Assembly: GCA_902800185.1 (NCBI GenBank)
Contig: CADCDK010000001.1
Coordinates: 216,023 to 280,022, forward strand
Direction: 5' to 3'
DNA: 64,000 nucleotides
From: an uncultured Prevotellaceae bacterium
Lineage (GTDB): Bacteria > Bacteroidota > Bacteroidia > Bacteroidales > Bacteroidaceae
The notes beneath the pieces were generated by a model. The model did not search any database, had not been told where the DNA came from, and worked only from the letters and a program-made list of their open reading frames with translations. Positions 28,078 through 35,774 of the stretch are shown here, in pieces. Within the stretch, counting starts at the first letter, position 1. Each line of letters begins with the position of its first letter. Made by a program: the position numbers and the translations under genes.

Positions 28078-29226
28078 TTACAGGTAAGATTTTAAGAAAT
28101 TCAATCCTTTCAATCGTAGTGAGTTTAACTTCTCATCTATAATTGTGTAATCTATATCTGCATATGTTGTTATATCATAAGAATTTGTATCAATAATTAA
28201 GTGGTTTCCTAGACCAAAGTATTTCAATAAAGTTTCAAAGCGCGCCATTCCGCGTTTTGGATTGCCTATAACCAAAAACTGTTTTCTGAATAAAACAGAA
28301 AACACACAAGCATGAAAACTATCCGACACCACAAAATCAGAATCTCTAAATGCGCATAACCAGTTCTCCAATGGAGGTTGTATGCGCTCTTCTATAGGAA
28401 AACTCCAATCATCTGTTTTAGAATTTGTCTTATTGACTATTAAACTTCTTTTACGTGCAATGGATTTTACAAATTCATTCTTCTCTTCTGTATCATCCAA
28501 AATATAAGAATGAAGCATTCCCTTTCCTAGTGGTATATCTTCTATCAATCGCCTGTAATCATTTATTTCAAGTAAAAATGTAGGGTCTGGCATTTGGATT
28601 GCACTGGGATAATTAAGATTCTGCTTGCACAAACTAACACCACTTTCCTCTCGTACACTAACTCTCTCAAAGAGATTTATAAGTTTCCTAATTTTTTTTG
28701 TTTCCCGCTTATTAAACTCCCAAATATCAACCCCAAAAGATGCCGCATAGGATATACGTTTTATATTCCAATTCGCAGCAAAACCTAAAAAGGCATTTGC
28801 TACGTCTGAACACAGTGTATTCCTGATATATTGCTTTCTCCAGATTTGATCACTACCGACAATGAGTATATCAAATTCATTTTCACGCAACTGACAAAAC
28901 CCATCTATATCGCGCAAATGGAAATGCGTTTGTACAAATGGCCAAGTATTTTGGCGTACGATTCTATCTTCATTTATCCATTTCTCAATATTTTGTTTCT
29001 TAGTCTTCTTTAATCTTATGGAAATATTTCTCCCAAAAATATATTTGGATACAACAGCTTTCAAATAATCAATAAGACAAGGTTTACTCGCGTCCAAGTC
29101 TCTTCTTGTCTTCTGTATTATTTTTACGTCATGTCCCATCCTCTGCAATACTGTCTGCAGAGCATAAGCTTGAAGGATTCCTCCATAATTGGTATGGAGA
29201 GGAAGTGTAAGTATTCCTATTTTCAT
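28078..29226 (-). CDS. Polysaccharide pyruvyl transferase
   Basis: 382 residues of the PF04230-type family that adds a pyruvate ketal from phosphoenolpyruvate to a sugar. Visible motifs are ILTLPLHTNYGGILQAYALQ, DILIVGSDQIWRKQYI (the hallmark GSDQIW), ISYAASFGVDIWEF, VSVREESGVSLCK, MPDPTFLLE and VVSDSFHACVFSVLFRKQFL (SDSFH). The polymer therefore probably carries an acidic pyruvate ketal. In other Bacteroidetes loci such genes are often followed by an F420-hydrogenase-like ferredoxin protein; a 33-codon remnant of one lies at 33986-34087. Confidence 0.9.
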   Translation of the reverse strand: MKIGILTLPLHTNYGGILQAYALQTVLQRMGHDVKIIQKTRRDLDASKPCLIDYLKAVVSKYIFGRNISIRLKKTKKQNIEKWINEDRIVRQNTWPFVQTHFHLRDIDGFCQLRENEFDILIVGSDQIWRKQYIRNTLCSDVANAFLGFAANWNIKRISYAASFGVDIWEFNKRETKKIRKLINLFERVSVREESGVSLCKQNLNYPSAIQMPDPTFLLEINDYRRLIEDIPLGKGMLHSYILDDTEEKNEFVKSIARKRSLIVNKTNSKTDDWSFPIEERIQPPLENWLCAFRDSDFVVSDSFHACVFSVLFRKQFLVIGNPKRGMARFETLLKYFGLGNHLIIDTNSYDITTYADIDYTIIDEKLNSLRLKGLNFLKSYL

Positions 29227-29236
29227 TTGAACAAGT

Positions 29237-31024
29237 CTATCTTCCTAATATTTTTTCTTTCAACTTGGAGGGGTCTATACCTAATGTCAGGCAAACTTTC
29301 CTTATAACACTTTTTGATTTACCTTTAAGCCCTTGATCAATTTTCTCTCTTCGAATAGTTGAGTAATATTCTTTGAAGATTCTTGTATCTTCAAGCATAT
29401 CAGAGAACACTTCTAGTAAGACTGGACCCTCAGTTTCAAGATCACATAAAGTCTTTACACCACTTTCTATCTCATCTTCTGTATGGGCAGAAATGTATTT
29501 AAAGCCACGGTCTTCCGCCCATGCCTTTGCGCTCGCATTATGCTTAGCTGAGATATAATTTGGCAAGTGCTCTAAAGCAAACTCTGGACGATTGGGCATG
29601 TGCATGATAGCTCCGCCACCATTATTATCAAGTAAAATTCGGACATTACTTCCCAAATGGCGATTCCACAATGCGTTCATATCATAGAAAAATGTCAAAT
29701 CTCCAATCATCAAAAAAACAGGTTTGTCCGTTTCTGATGCAAATCCTATGGTGGTTGACATACAACCATCAATACCATCAGTACCACGATTACAATGAAC
29801 TTCTATACTTGAATCTAAATTATAGAGTTGTGCCATACGTACTGAATTGCTATTTGCCAACTGCAGTATACAATCATTAGGGATATGTTTCAAAAATTTA
29901 CCTACTGCATCTATGTGCCCATACTCTACATCTGGCTCGTCAATAGCATTTGCAATAACCTTCCACGCTTCTGCATAATCAGGTTCTAAAGGATATTCTG
30001 TTTTTTCTTTTGCAAGTTGTTCAAAGAAACAAAATTCATCCATCTCATAAATATCTGTCAACAATCCTTGATATGGATCTACTACACGACCATCAGGATG
30101 AACATACCAATTTTCAATCTTAGAACCTTTTAGCTTTGCACGTTTAACAAAACCCTTAAACTCTGGGTTAAAAGAAAAGTTTGCACGAATAGAGATGATA
30201 ATATCAGGTGCAAGTTCAGTTACATCAGCATTGCTTAAAGCTTGAAGTACAGGAAAAGCATTCTCTATACTATTCGACACATGACAATTTGACATTTTAT
30301 CGCTAAGAACAACTGCATCATATTTCTTACAAAACTCATTCAGAATCTTATATTGTTCTTCTGTGAATACATATCCTTCTCCACACACGACAAGAATATT
30401 CTTCCCCTTAAGATTATTAGCTATTCTATTCCAATTCGTGTTACTTAAATCATAACGATTAACTTTCCTTTCGTTAGGAAGTACTAGAGTATTAAATGCA
30501 TCTATATGTTCTGGTACTGGTATGTTAATCTGAACAGGTCCATTACCATGATGAGTAAGTTCAAGAAGAGCCTGATTAATCAAACGGTTATTAAACCATG
30601 CGTCGTTTTCATCTTTAACTAATGGAAGATTCGCGACCATCTTTACAATGGGGGAATACATTGTAGATTGTCTTATCATCTGATCCTCATGCTGATCACG
30701 TAAAGACTCCTGTCTATCGGCTGTCAACACAAGAAGGGGGAGCTCTTGATACAGGCACTCGTTGATGGCAGAACAGTAGTTTGCAGACGCTGTTCCCGAT
30801 GTGCAGATAACACCAACAGGTTCCTTAAAGCGTTGCATGAGGCCAATTGCAAAAAAAGATGCACCTCGTTCATCAACAACAGAATATAGTTTAAAGAATG
30901 GGTCATACTCCATCGATATAACGATAGGTATGTGCCTACTACCTGGTGATACAACAAAATGACTTATGTTATGCTCTTTGAGCAATGCCAGCAATTGGCA
31001 AACATTTCTTTTCTCGGAATACAT
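29237..31024 (-). CDS. MenD-like thiamine-diphosphate enzyme
   Basis: 595 residues, the full length of MenD (SEPHCHC synthase). The N-terminal substrate motif is VVSPGSRHIPIVISM (residues about 24-38) and the catalytic glutamate is in VVDERGASFFAIGL (Glu52). TADRQESLRDQHEDQ, NSNSVRMAQL and NRGTDGIDG carry the arginines that bind isochorismate in MenD. GDLTFFYDMNAL (441-452) and DNNGGGAIMHMP form the ThDP/Mg site. No menF, menB, menC or menE gene is nearby. It clusters with an aldo/keto reductase and an unknown gene inside the polysaccharide operon, so it probably makes or transfers an acyl-type carbon unit for the polymer. True MenD activity cannot be excluded. Confidence 0.85.
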   Translation of the reverse strand: MYSEKRNVCQLLALLKEHNISHFVVSPGSRHIPIVISMEYDPFFKLYSVVDERGASFFAIGLMQRFKEPVGVICTSGTASANYCSAINECLYQELPLLVLTADRQESLRDQHEDQMIRQSTMYSPIVKMVANLPLVKDENDAWFNNRLINQALLELTHHGNGPVQINIPVPEHIDAFNTLVLPNERKVNRYDLSNTNWNRIANNLKGKNILVVCGEGYVFTEEQYKILNEFCKKYDAVVLSDKMSNCHVSNSIENAFPVLQALSNADVTELAPDIIISIRANFSFNPEFKGFVKRAKLKGSKIENWYVHPDGRVVDPYQGLLTDIYEMDEFCFFEQLAKEKTEYPLEPDYAEAWKVIANAIDEPDVEYGHIDAVGKFLKHIPNDCILQLANSNSVRMAQLYNLDSSIEVHCNRGTDGIDGCMSTTIGFASETDKPVFLMIGDLTFFYDMNALWNRHLGSNVRILLDNNGGGAIMHMPNRPEFALEHLPNYISAKHNASAKAWAEDRGFKYISAHTEDEIESGVKTLCDLETEGPVLLEVFSDMLEDTRIFKEYYSTIRREKIDQGLKGKSKSVIRKVCLTLGIDPSKLKEKILGR

Positions 31025-31034
31025 AGTTCTTATA

Positions 31035-31562
31035 TTATTTACGTTCTAAATAAATTAACTGCAAACCTTTTCTGTTACAGAAATTTACTATGTCAGGATA
31101 TTGACACTCACTTTCTCTATATCCAAATCCACCTATTTTGGTTATCAACTGGATACTTTTTATAGGTATATAAAGAATTGGATAAGCTCTTTTTCTTGGT
31201 TGATCTACAATAGCATACTCCAGCCTTGAAAGTTGACTTAAATACGGATAATCATAAGCAGTCAAGTTCTCCTGTCCATGCCCATCAATAATTACTACTT
31301 TTCCACCTTTAGGGAGAATAGAAGTAAAATGATTTAACAGTATATAGGATGCAGAAAGTGAACGTCCTGGCATTAGTAATTTAATACAATGATTTAAAGA
31401 GCAGTGCTTTTTAATCACGAAGTCTGAACATATGTCACCTATAATTAGAGTATCAATTGTTTCTACGGGACGTGTTGAACTCACCTTATTTAGAGGTCCA
31501 TATAACATATTGGTAATGGGCCAATTCAATTTTTGGAAGATTCTATTTAAAATCCTGGGCAT
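31035..31562 (-). CDS. Unrecognised protein of the MenD-like cassette
   Basis: 175 residues that I cannot assign. The middle alternates strand and helix: DTLIIGDICSDFVIKKHCSL, LMPGRSLSASYILLNHFTSI and LPKGGKVVIIDGHGQENLTA. The last reads like the end of a Rossmann-type or methyltransferase-like sheet. The C-terminal part has FGYRESECQYPDIVNFCNRK. There is no signal peptide or membrane helix. Its N-terminus overlaps the aldo/keto reductase gene by 16 bases and it lies 10 bases from the MenD-like gene, so the three are one expression unit. A partner or scaffold for the MenD-like enzyme is possible. Confidence 0.6.
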   Translation of the reverse strand: MPRILNRIFQKLNWPITNMLYGPLNKVSSTRPVETIDTLIIGDICSDFVIKKHCSLNHCIKLLMPGRSLSASYILLNHFTSILPKGGKVVIIDGHGQENLTAYDYPYLSQLSRLEYAIVDQPRKRAYPILYIPIKSIQLITKIGGFGYRESECQYPDIVNFCNRKGLQLIYLERK

Positions 31563-32353
31563 ATTAATGATTCCAAATATAACTTATGATTAATATTCAA
31601 AGCTGAGATAATATCACAATCAGACTTCGATAACTCAAAATCTTCAATTCCAGCATATTCATCGACCCGGCTTTCCTTTTTAGACGTAAAAATAGGAGTG
31701 GCACCCGTGTCAATATGCCAACGAAGAATAATTAAACCTATTGACTTTCCATATTTCTCAGATAACGTCGCCAATTGTTTATTATCTCTTAATATTGGAT
31801 GCATCTTGCAGAGGGGCGAATAGTCTTGTAATTCTACACCATTTTCTCTACAAAAAGCGACCTCTTCCGCAAATGTATTAAGTGGATGACGTTCGATTTG
31901 AAGTATATCAGGAATTATACCCATACTTTTCAACTCTTTAAGATGTTCTATGCGTAAATTACAGATTCCTATTCGATTAGCAATGCCATGGTTCTTGAGT
32001 TCTAGTAACTCCGTCCAAGTTCTATGCAAATATTTTAAAACGGGCCAATGAATTAGAAGAGCATCTACATAATCGAGTTGCATAGATACTAATTTATCAT
32101 TAAAATATTTCTCTACTTGACCATTATACATTTGGATGGGATCAATTTTTGTCTGAACCCATATGGATTTTCTGTCAATGCCTTTTTCTTTGGTTACATT
32201 ACGAAGAGCGGCACATAGAACCTCTTCCGTCTTATATGAAGGAGCAGTATCAAAAGCCATTATATTGTGGTTTATGGCAGTACGACACATTTGAACTAAA
32301 CCATCAAAATCTTTAAATGAGGATAGTCCTGAACCAAAAATTAGTTTTTTCAT
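31547..32353 (-). CDS. Aldo/keto reductase
   Basis: 268 residues of the AKR barrel. The catalytic tetrad is present: Asp35 and Tyr40 in AFDTAPSYKTEEVL, Lys69 in WVQTKIDP and His102 in DALLIHWPVLKYL. GICNLRIEHLKELK and QIERHPLNTFAEEV are family blocks. The protein is shorter than many AKRs (usually 280-330) but spans the barrel. It reduces a carbonyl with NAD(P)H. Linked to the MenD-like gene, it may reduce the keto product of that enzyme or supply its aldehyde substrate. It lies 36 bases after the flippase gene. Confidence 0.88.
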   Translation of the reverse strand: MKKLIFGSGLSSFKDFDGLVQMCRTAINHNIMAFDTAPSYKTEEVLCAALRNVTKEKGIDRKSIWVQTKIDPIQMYNGQVEKYFNDKLVSMQLDYVDALLIHWPVLKYLHRTWTELLELKNHGIANRIGICNLRIEHLKELKSMGIIPDILQIERHPLNTFAEEVAFCRENGVELQDYSPLCKMHPILRDNKQLATLSEKYGKSIGLIILRWHIDTGATPIFTSKKESRVDEYAGIEDFELSKSDCDIISALNINHKLYLESLICPGF

Positions 32354-32389
32354 CTATATTCCTGGTATATTAATATAATTAAATATCCT

Positions 32390-33919
32390 TTATTTACTTA
32401 TTCTTTTAGCTAGCACTGAGAATAATTGATTCCGCTCTGAACGATTTAACCCGATAAAGAATGCTGCTATACATGACAAAGCCATACAGCTACAGCAAAC
32501 AATGAGAGTTGTTACAAGACCTTGTTCTAATTGCCTATGCAACAAAGCTGGAGCAACTACAGCAAGACCCACTGCTAGAAAACAACGACCTACAACCTCA
32601 CGATAGAACAAACTCTGCGAGAGCTTAATAGAACGACATACAAACCATGTGCGTACTATTTGTAGTATAACAATGATAATCAGATAAACAATCTGTGCCC
32701 AATAAGGTTCCCATCCCAGTTCATAACAAATCCAAGTTAGTGGCAAGTGAAACAAACCTATGGTGGTTAGCGTTACTTGGTAGATTTTAATGTTACCAGT
32801 AGCGCCTTTGGCAGTAGCCAACAACGGACTATAGGCATCAAAAAGAGTAAGCAGTAAAACTAATCGAGCAAAGATTACCGCATAGTCTGGGACTATTCCT
32901 AACCATAGATATAGAATAGTCGGCATCTCTATAATCAAGGGCATGACCAATATTGCAACAAGAAGCAAAGATGTTTTAGAACCCCTTAATACCAACTTAT
33001 GCATCTCATCCAATTCACCTGCTGCATATGTTTTTACAACTTGGGGGTTAAAAGCCATCAGAAAATTATTAACAAATTGTTTAACAATACCATTAACTTG
33101 ATTGGCTATTCCTTGGGCAGCATTTACAGCAACACCGAAAAACAAATTGATGATGACAGCTATTCCTTGCGTATGAGCTATATACCCCAAATTTCCAAAG
33201 ATTGTCCATGAGGAAAATGAAAGCATACTTTTCATCAATGGCTTGTCTATCTTCCATGATTTTACCGTACATTCTTCAAAATGTCTCTTGCAGTACCACA
33301 TGTAGATCAGACGGGTAATGTTGCTATTGACAAAGAGAAGTATGGCATAAAGAATGAGTTTATCTGTATCAACAAACAGTAAAGAACATACTAACACAAG
33401 CCTTAAAATAACATCAACAATCGTAATCCATGCAAAAGCAGACATCTTTTCATGAGCCACAATTGTTGACATGTAAGGAACCGTTAAAATACCTAGAAGA
33501 AATGACAACACAGAGAACTGATAAACCCAGTTTGCAGCCATCATTCTTCCATCAGGAATAACCATGTGCTCATTCAGAAACCACAAACCAATTGTTTCTG
33601 CCAATATCAAACAAGCTATGGCGATACCAAAATGAAGTATCAATGCATTGCTAATAATAGTGTTCAGCCCAATCTGATCTCTTTTCCCCATGGCAACATT
33701 TATATATCGTTGGGTTGCACCAGCCATAGCGTTATTTAGGAAACCCAGAATAACAACAATTCCACCTACGACATTATAGATACCATAATTATCAACACCT
33801 AGAGCTTGCAAGGTAATTCGACTAGTGAACAGACTAATTCCCATCATTACCAGCATACGTATATAAAGCAACAGCGTATTCTTGGCTACTCTTTTAGTAT
33901 TCGAATTACTTTCTTGCAT
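32390..33919 (-). CDS. wzx: Wzx-type flippase / oligosaccharide transporter (MOP superfamily)
   Basis: 509 residues with about 12-14 transmembrane helices. The N-terminus is NTLLLYIRMLVMMGISLFTS and RITLQALGVDNYGIYNVVGG, the standard Wzx opening, and AGATQRYINVAMGKRD follows. The region SFSSWTIFGNLGYIAHTQGI and NQVNGIVKQFVNNFLMAFNP is the start of the second half. It moves undecaprenyl-linked repeats to the periplasm for Wzy. It is the first gene of this polysaccharide operon that is visible here. Upstream only remnants and accessory genes follow, so the usual leading regulators of such loci are not in place. Confidence 0.92.
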   Translation of the reverse strand: MQESNSNTKRVAKNTLLLYIRMLVMMGISLFTSRITLQALGVDNYGIYNVVGGIVVILGFLNNAMAGATQRYINVAMGKRDQIGLNTIISNALILHFGIAIACLILAETIGLWFLNEHMVIPDGRMMAANWVYQFSVLSFLLGILTVPYMSTIVAHEKMSAFAWITIVDVILRLVLVCSLLFVDTDKLILYAILLFVNSNITRLIYMWYCKRHFEECTVKSWKIDKPLMKSMLSFSSWTIFGNLGYIAHTQGIAVIINLFFGVAVNAAQGIANQVNGIVKQFVNNFLMAFNPQVVKTYAAGELDEMHKLVLRGSKTSLLLVAILVMPLIIEMPTILYLWLGIVPDYAVIFARLVLLLTLFDAYSPLLATAKGATGNIKIYQVTLTTIGLFHLPLTWICYELGWEPYWAQIVYLIIIVILQIVRTWFVCRSIKLSQSLFYREVVGRCFLAVGLAVVAPALLHRQLEQGLVTTLIVCCSCMALSCIAAFFIGLNRSERNQLFSVLAKRISK

Positions 33920-33985
33920 TATTAAACTGTTTAATGGTTTTAAACTTTTGCTTCGAGATGCGGATTACTGGTTACAGTTATCATT

Positions 33986-34087
33986 TCAGCACTTAATGTC
34001 TATTTTAAATGTGATTGCCTTATGTGCACATACATCACCACAGGCATTACAGCCGCAGCAATCTACTTTATTTTGAATGTTAATCAT
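33986..34087 (-). pseudogene. N-terminal remnant of an F420-hydrogenase-like ferredoxin protein
   Basis: A 33-codon frame starts at an ATG and reads VDCCGCNACGDVCAHKAITF before a stop: the first [4Fe-4S] cysteine cluster (CxxCxxCxxxC) of ferredoxin-type proteins. It matches the N-terminus of the coenzyme F420 hydrogenase/dehydrogenase beta-subunit-like proteins that often sit beside pyruvyl transferases in Bacteroidetes capsule loci. The remaining several hundred residues are gone. The break lies just upstream of the flippase gene, which suggests a deletion or recombination at the operon head. Confidence 0.6.
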
Positions 34088-34114
34088 ATTGGGTTATAAT
34101 TAATTTTGTCAAGG

Positions 34115-34142
34115 GTCGAGAGGCTAGAGTCGAGAGGCTAGA
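34115..34142. repeat. Two 14-base tandem repeats (GTCGAGAGGCTAGA)
   Basis: GTCGAGAGGCTAGA occurs twice in a row, then a third partial copy GCCTGGA. It overlaps the 3' end of the four-helix-bundle gene. A related array (GTCGAGA, three copies) lies on the other side of the same gene at 34521-34541, so the gene is bracketed by copies of one heptamer. Confidence 0.75.
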
Positions 34143-34503
34143 GCCTGGAGTGCTTATTATTCTCTATATATGTGATGAGTTTTTTCAAACTACTTGAAAT
34201 AGATTGAGCCTTATCGTATAACTCTTTATGTTTTTCTGGCGTACAGAAACCTAAATCCTCACAGAGAAATAGCATAGAACGTACTTCGGAACAACTGCCT
34301 TTTGCTATATAGAGGAAATTTACATACTTGGCATCAGATCCGGATTCATTACCCTCGGCAATATTATTCATTATACTTACAGCTGCCCTCTGGATTTGAT
34401 CCCGAAATCCGAAGTCCCTACAATTCTGCATCATAGCATAAACATCATTCACAAAGATTCTCGCCTCCTGCCATACACGCAAATTCTCAAAATTACGCTC
34501 CAT
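34138..34503 (-). CDS. Four-helix-bundle protein (S23/IVP family)
   Basis: 121 residues with FENLRVWQEARIFVNDVYAM, FRDQIQRAAVSIMNNIAEGN and FLYIAKGSCSEVRSMLFLCE, the three conserved blocks of the family. It ends at a conserved helix (KLITYIENNKHSRL). The function is unknown. It lies between the ferredoxin-like remnant and the decayed region that precedes the TIR operon. Heptamer GTCGAGA repeats flank it on both sides, which suggests that it came in, or expanded, together with them. Confidence 0.85.
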   Translation of the reverse strand: MERNFENLRVWQEARIFVNDVYAMMQNCRDFGFRDQIQRAAVSIMNNIAEGNESGSDAKYVNFLYIAKGSCSEVRSMLFLCEDLGFCTPEKHKELYDKAQSISSSLKKLITYIENNKHSRL

Positions 34504-35174
34504 GTGATTGATTGTTAAAAGTCGAGAGTCGAGAGTCGAGGGTCTGGGGTCAAGAGTAATTCTTTCCTATCACATTTCCTGGCTTATGCCGCTACTTTAT
34601 TTGTGTGTTTGGCTGTAGTCAGCAAAGTCTTAGGCTGATTGTAAGGCTGGAGGCCGTTATATCATTGTTTCATTAAACTTTTGATAATCTCTTTGAAAGC
34701 ATCATTTCTAAGGTCGTCCATTACTTTTAAGCCTTCCACATCCTCGACCACTCGGAATGAAGCCTATCTATCTCAGTTAAATCTATATTGATCATTATCA
34801 AAAATTTGAGAATTATTTATTAGCGAACACGAATGACACGAATTGAATGCGGATTTAGCACGTTTTCTATACTACGCAATCCAAGGAAGCTCGTTGACAT
34901 CTTCAAAGTCCAAAATCGATGCTATTATACCATCTGCATATCGTCCCTCAACAACTGGAGATACATCGTCACCGCTTGCTTATACAGCTCAGCATCTAAT
35001 GCCTCCTTGATGAAATCCGCCTCGACATTCATCAGTAAGATAGATGATGTTTGATGGCTGATGGATGATGTGATTCATCTTGAATATCGCTTCGTATCGT
35101 GGATTGAGTTGGATCATAATGCTTATAGAACTTATTCGATATATAGATTATCTGAAACAACATCTTATTAATTA
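34504..35174 (-). other. Decayed accessory DNA with short gene fragments and GTCGAGA repeats
   Basis: No intact gene. GTCGAGA repeats lie at 34521-34541. Coding-like scraps on the minus strand include SFRVVEDVEGLKVMDDLRND...SLMKQ (about 34775-34665), SGDDVSPVVEGRYADGIIAS followed by ILDFEDVNELPWIA (about 34985-34870) and MNVEADFIKEALDAELYKQA in another frame (about 35030-34930). They change frame and hold stops, so they are relics of one or two genes. I cannot name the families. The region separates the TIR operon from the four-helix-bundle gene. Confidence 0.5.
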
Positions 35175-35774
35175 TCAAGGATTATAGTTACGATCTCTCA
35201 TTGGACGAGTCATATCATAATCCTGATTAGCTCTGCTGTTGTACGCATTATCAATCATCAATCGAAGACGGTCTACTGTAATATCACTCCAGTTAATGAC
35301 CGAAATGTTAACTCCGGGTTTTAACAGATTATCTATTATCCTTGGCGGCATGTAAGGATATCGCCTTTCATATTCGGAGCGTTCTGTAATCTTTATCCAT
35401 TCTTGCGTCGGATAGATAGCTTTCTCATTATCAAAACCGCATGTATAGTAAGAACTCTTAGCTGACGGGAGAAGGATGACTATAATCCCAGACTTTTTGT
35501 TTTTCGTTCCATCGTGCATGCTAGAATATATCTCCCAGTCAACATGCTTCCTATACTTTGTCTCAGTTCCCACCAAGACTATTGTAACAGTCGATTCGCG
35601 AAGATATTCGTCTCTTATCGTTTCTCTAACCTTTTGGTCTTTCCATTCATCGGGAATATCACCCAAAGCTACGGAGTAGTCATGGAATACCTCATTCTTC
35701 TTTGCCCAGGAAACAAGTTCATTCTTATATGCTTGGTCGTTTTTATGATGGTAGCAAACAAATACTCTATGCAT
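35175..35774 (-). CDS. ThsB-like TIR protein (DUF1863 / MTH538 TIR-like)
   Basis: 199 residues. It opens MHRVFVCYHHKNDQAYKNEL, then GDIPDEWKDQKVRETIRDEY, STVTIVLVGTETKYRKHVDW and EIYSSM. This is the DUF1863 form of TIR domain known from ThsB of Thoeris. The presumed catalytic or binding glutamate is Glu81 in HVDWEI. The C-terminal tail (from residue 150) is basic and carries INWSDITVDRLRLMIDNAYN. It is the last gene of the five-gene TIR operon and overlaps the TIR-TIR-SLOG gene by eight bases. In Thoeris such proteins sense phage and make an ADP-ribose-derived signal; the same role here is inferred. Confidence 0.85.
   Translation of the reverse strand: MHRVFVCYHHKNDQAYKNELVSWAKKNEVFHDYSVALGDIPDEWKDQKVRETIRDEYLRESTVTIVLVGTETKYRKHVDWEIYSSMHDGTKNKKSGIIVILLPSAKSSYYTCGFDNEKAIYPTQEWIKITERSEYERRYPYMPPRIIDNLLKPGVNISVINWSDITVDRLRLMIDNAYNSRANQDYDMTRPMRDRNYNP

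Noticed and set aside
29237-31024. Ordinary menaquinone gene menD
   Set aside because: No other men gene nearby and tight packing with polysaccharide genes. Not excluded, so no gene symbol is given.
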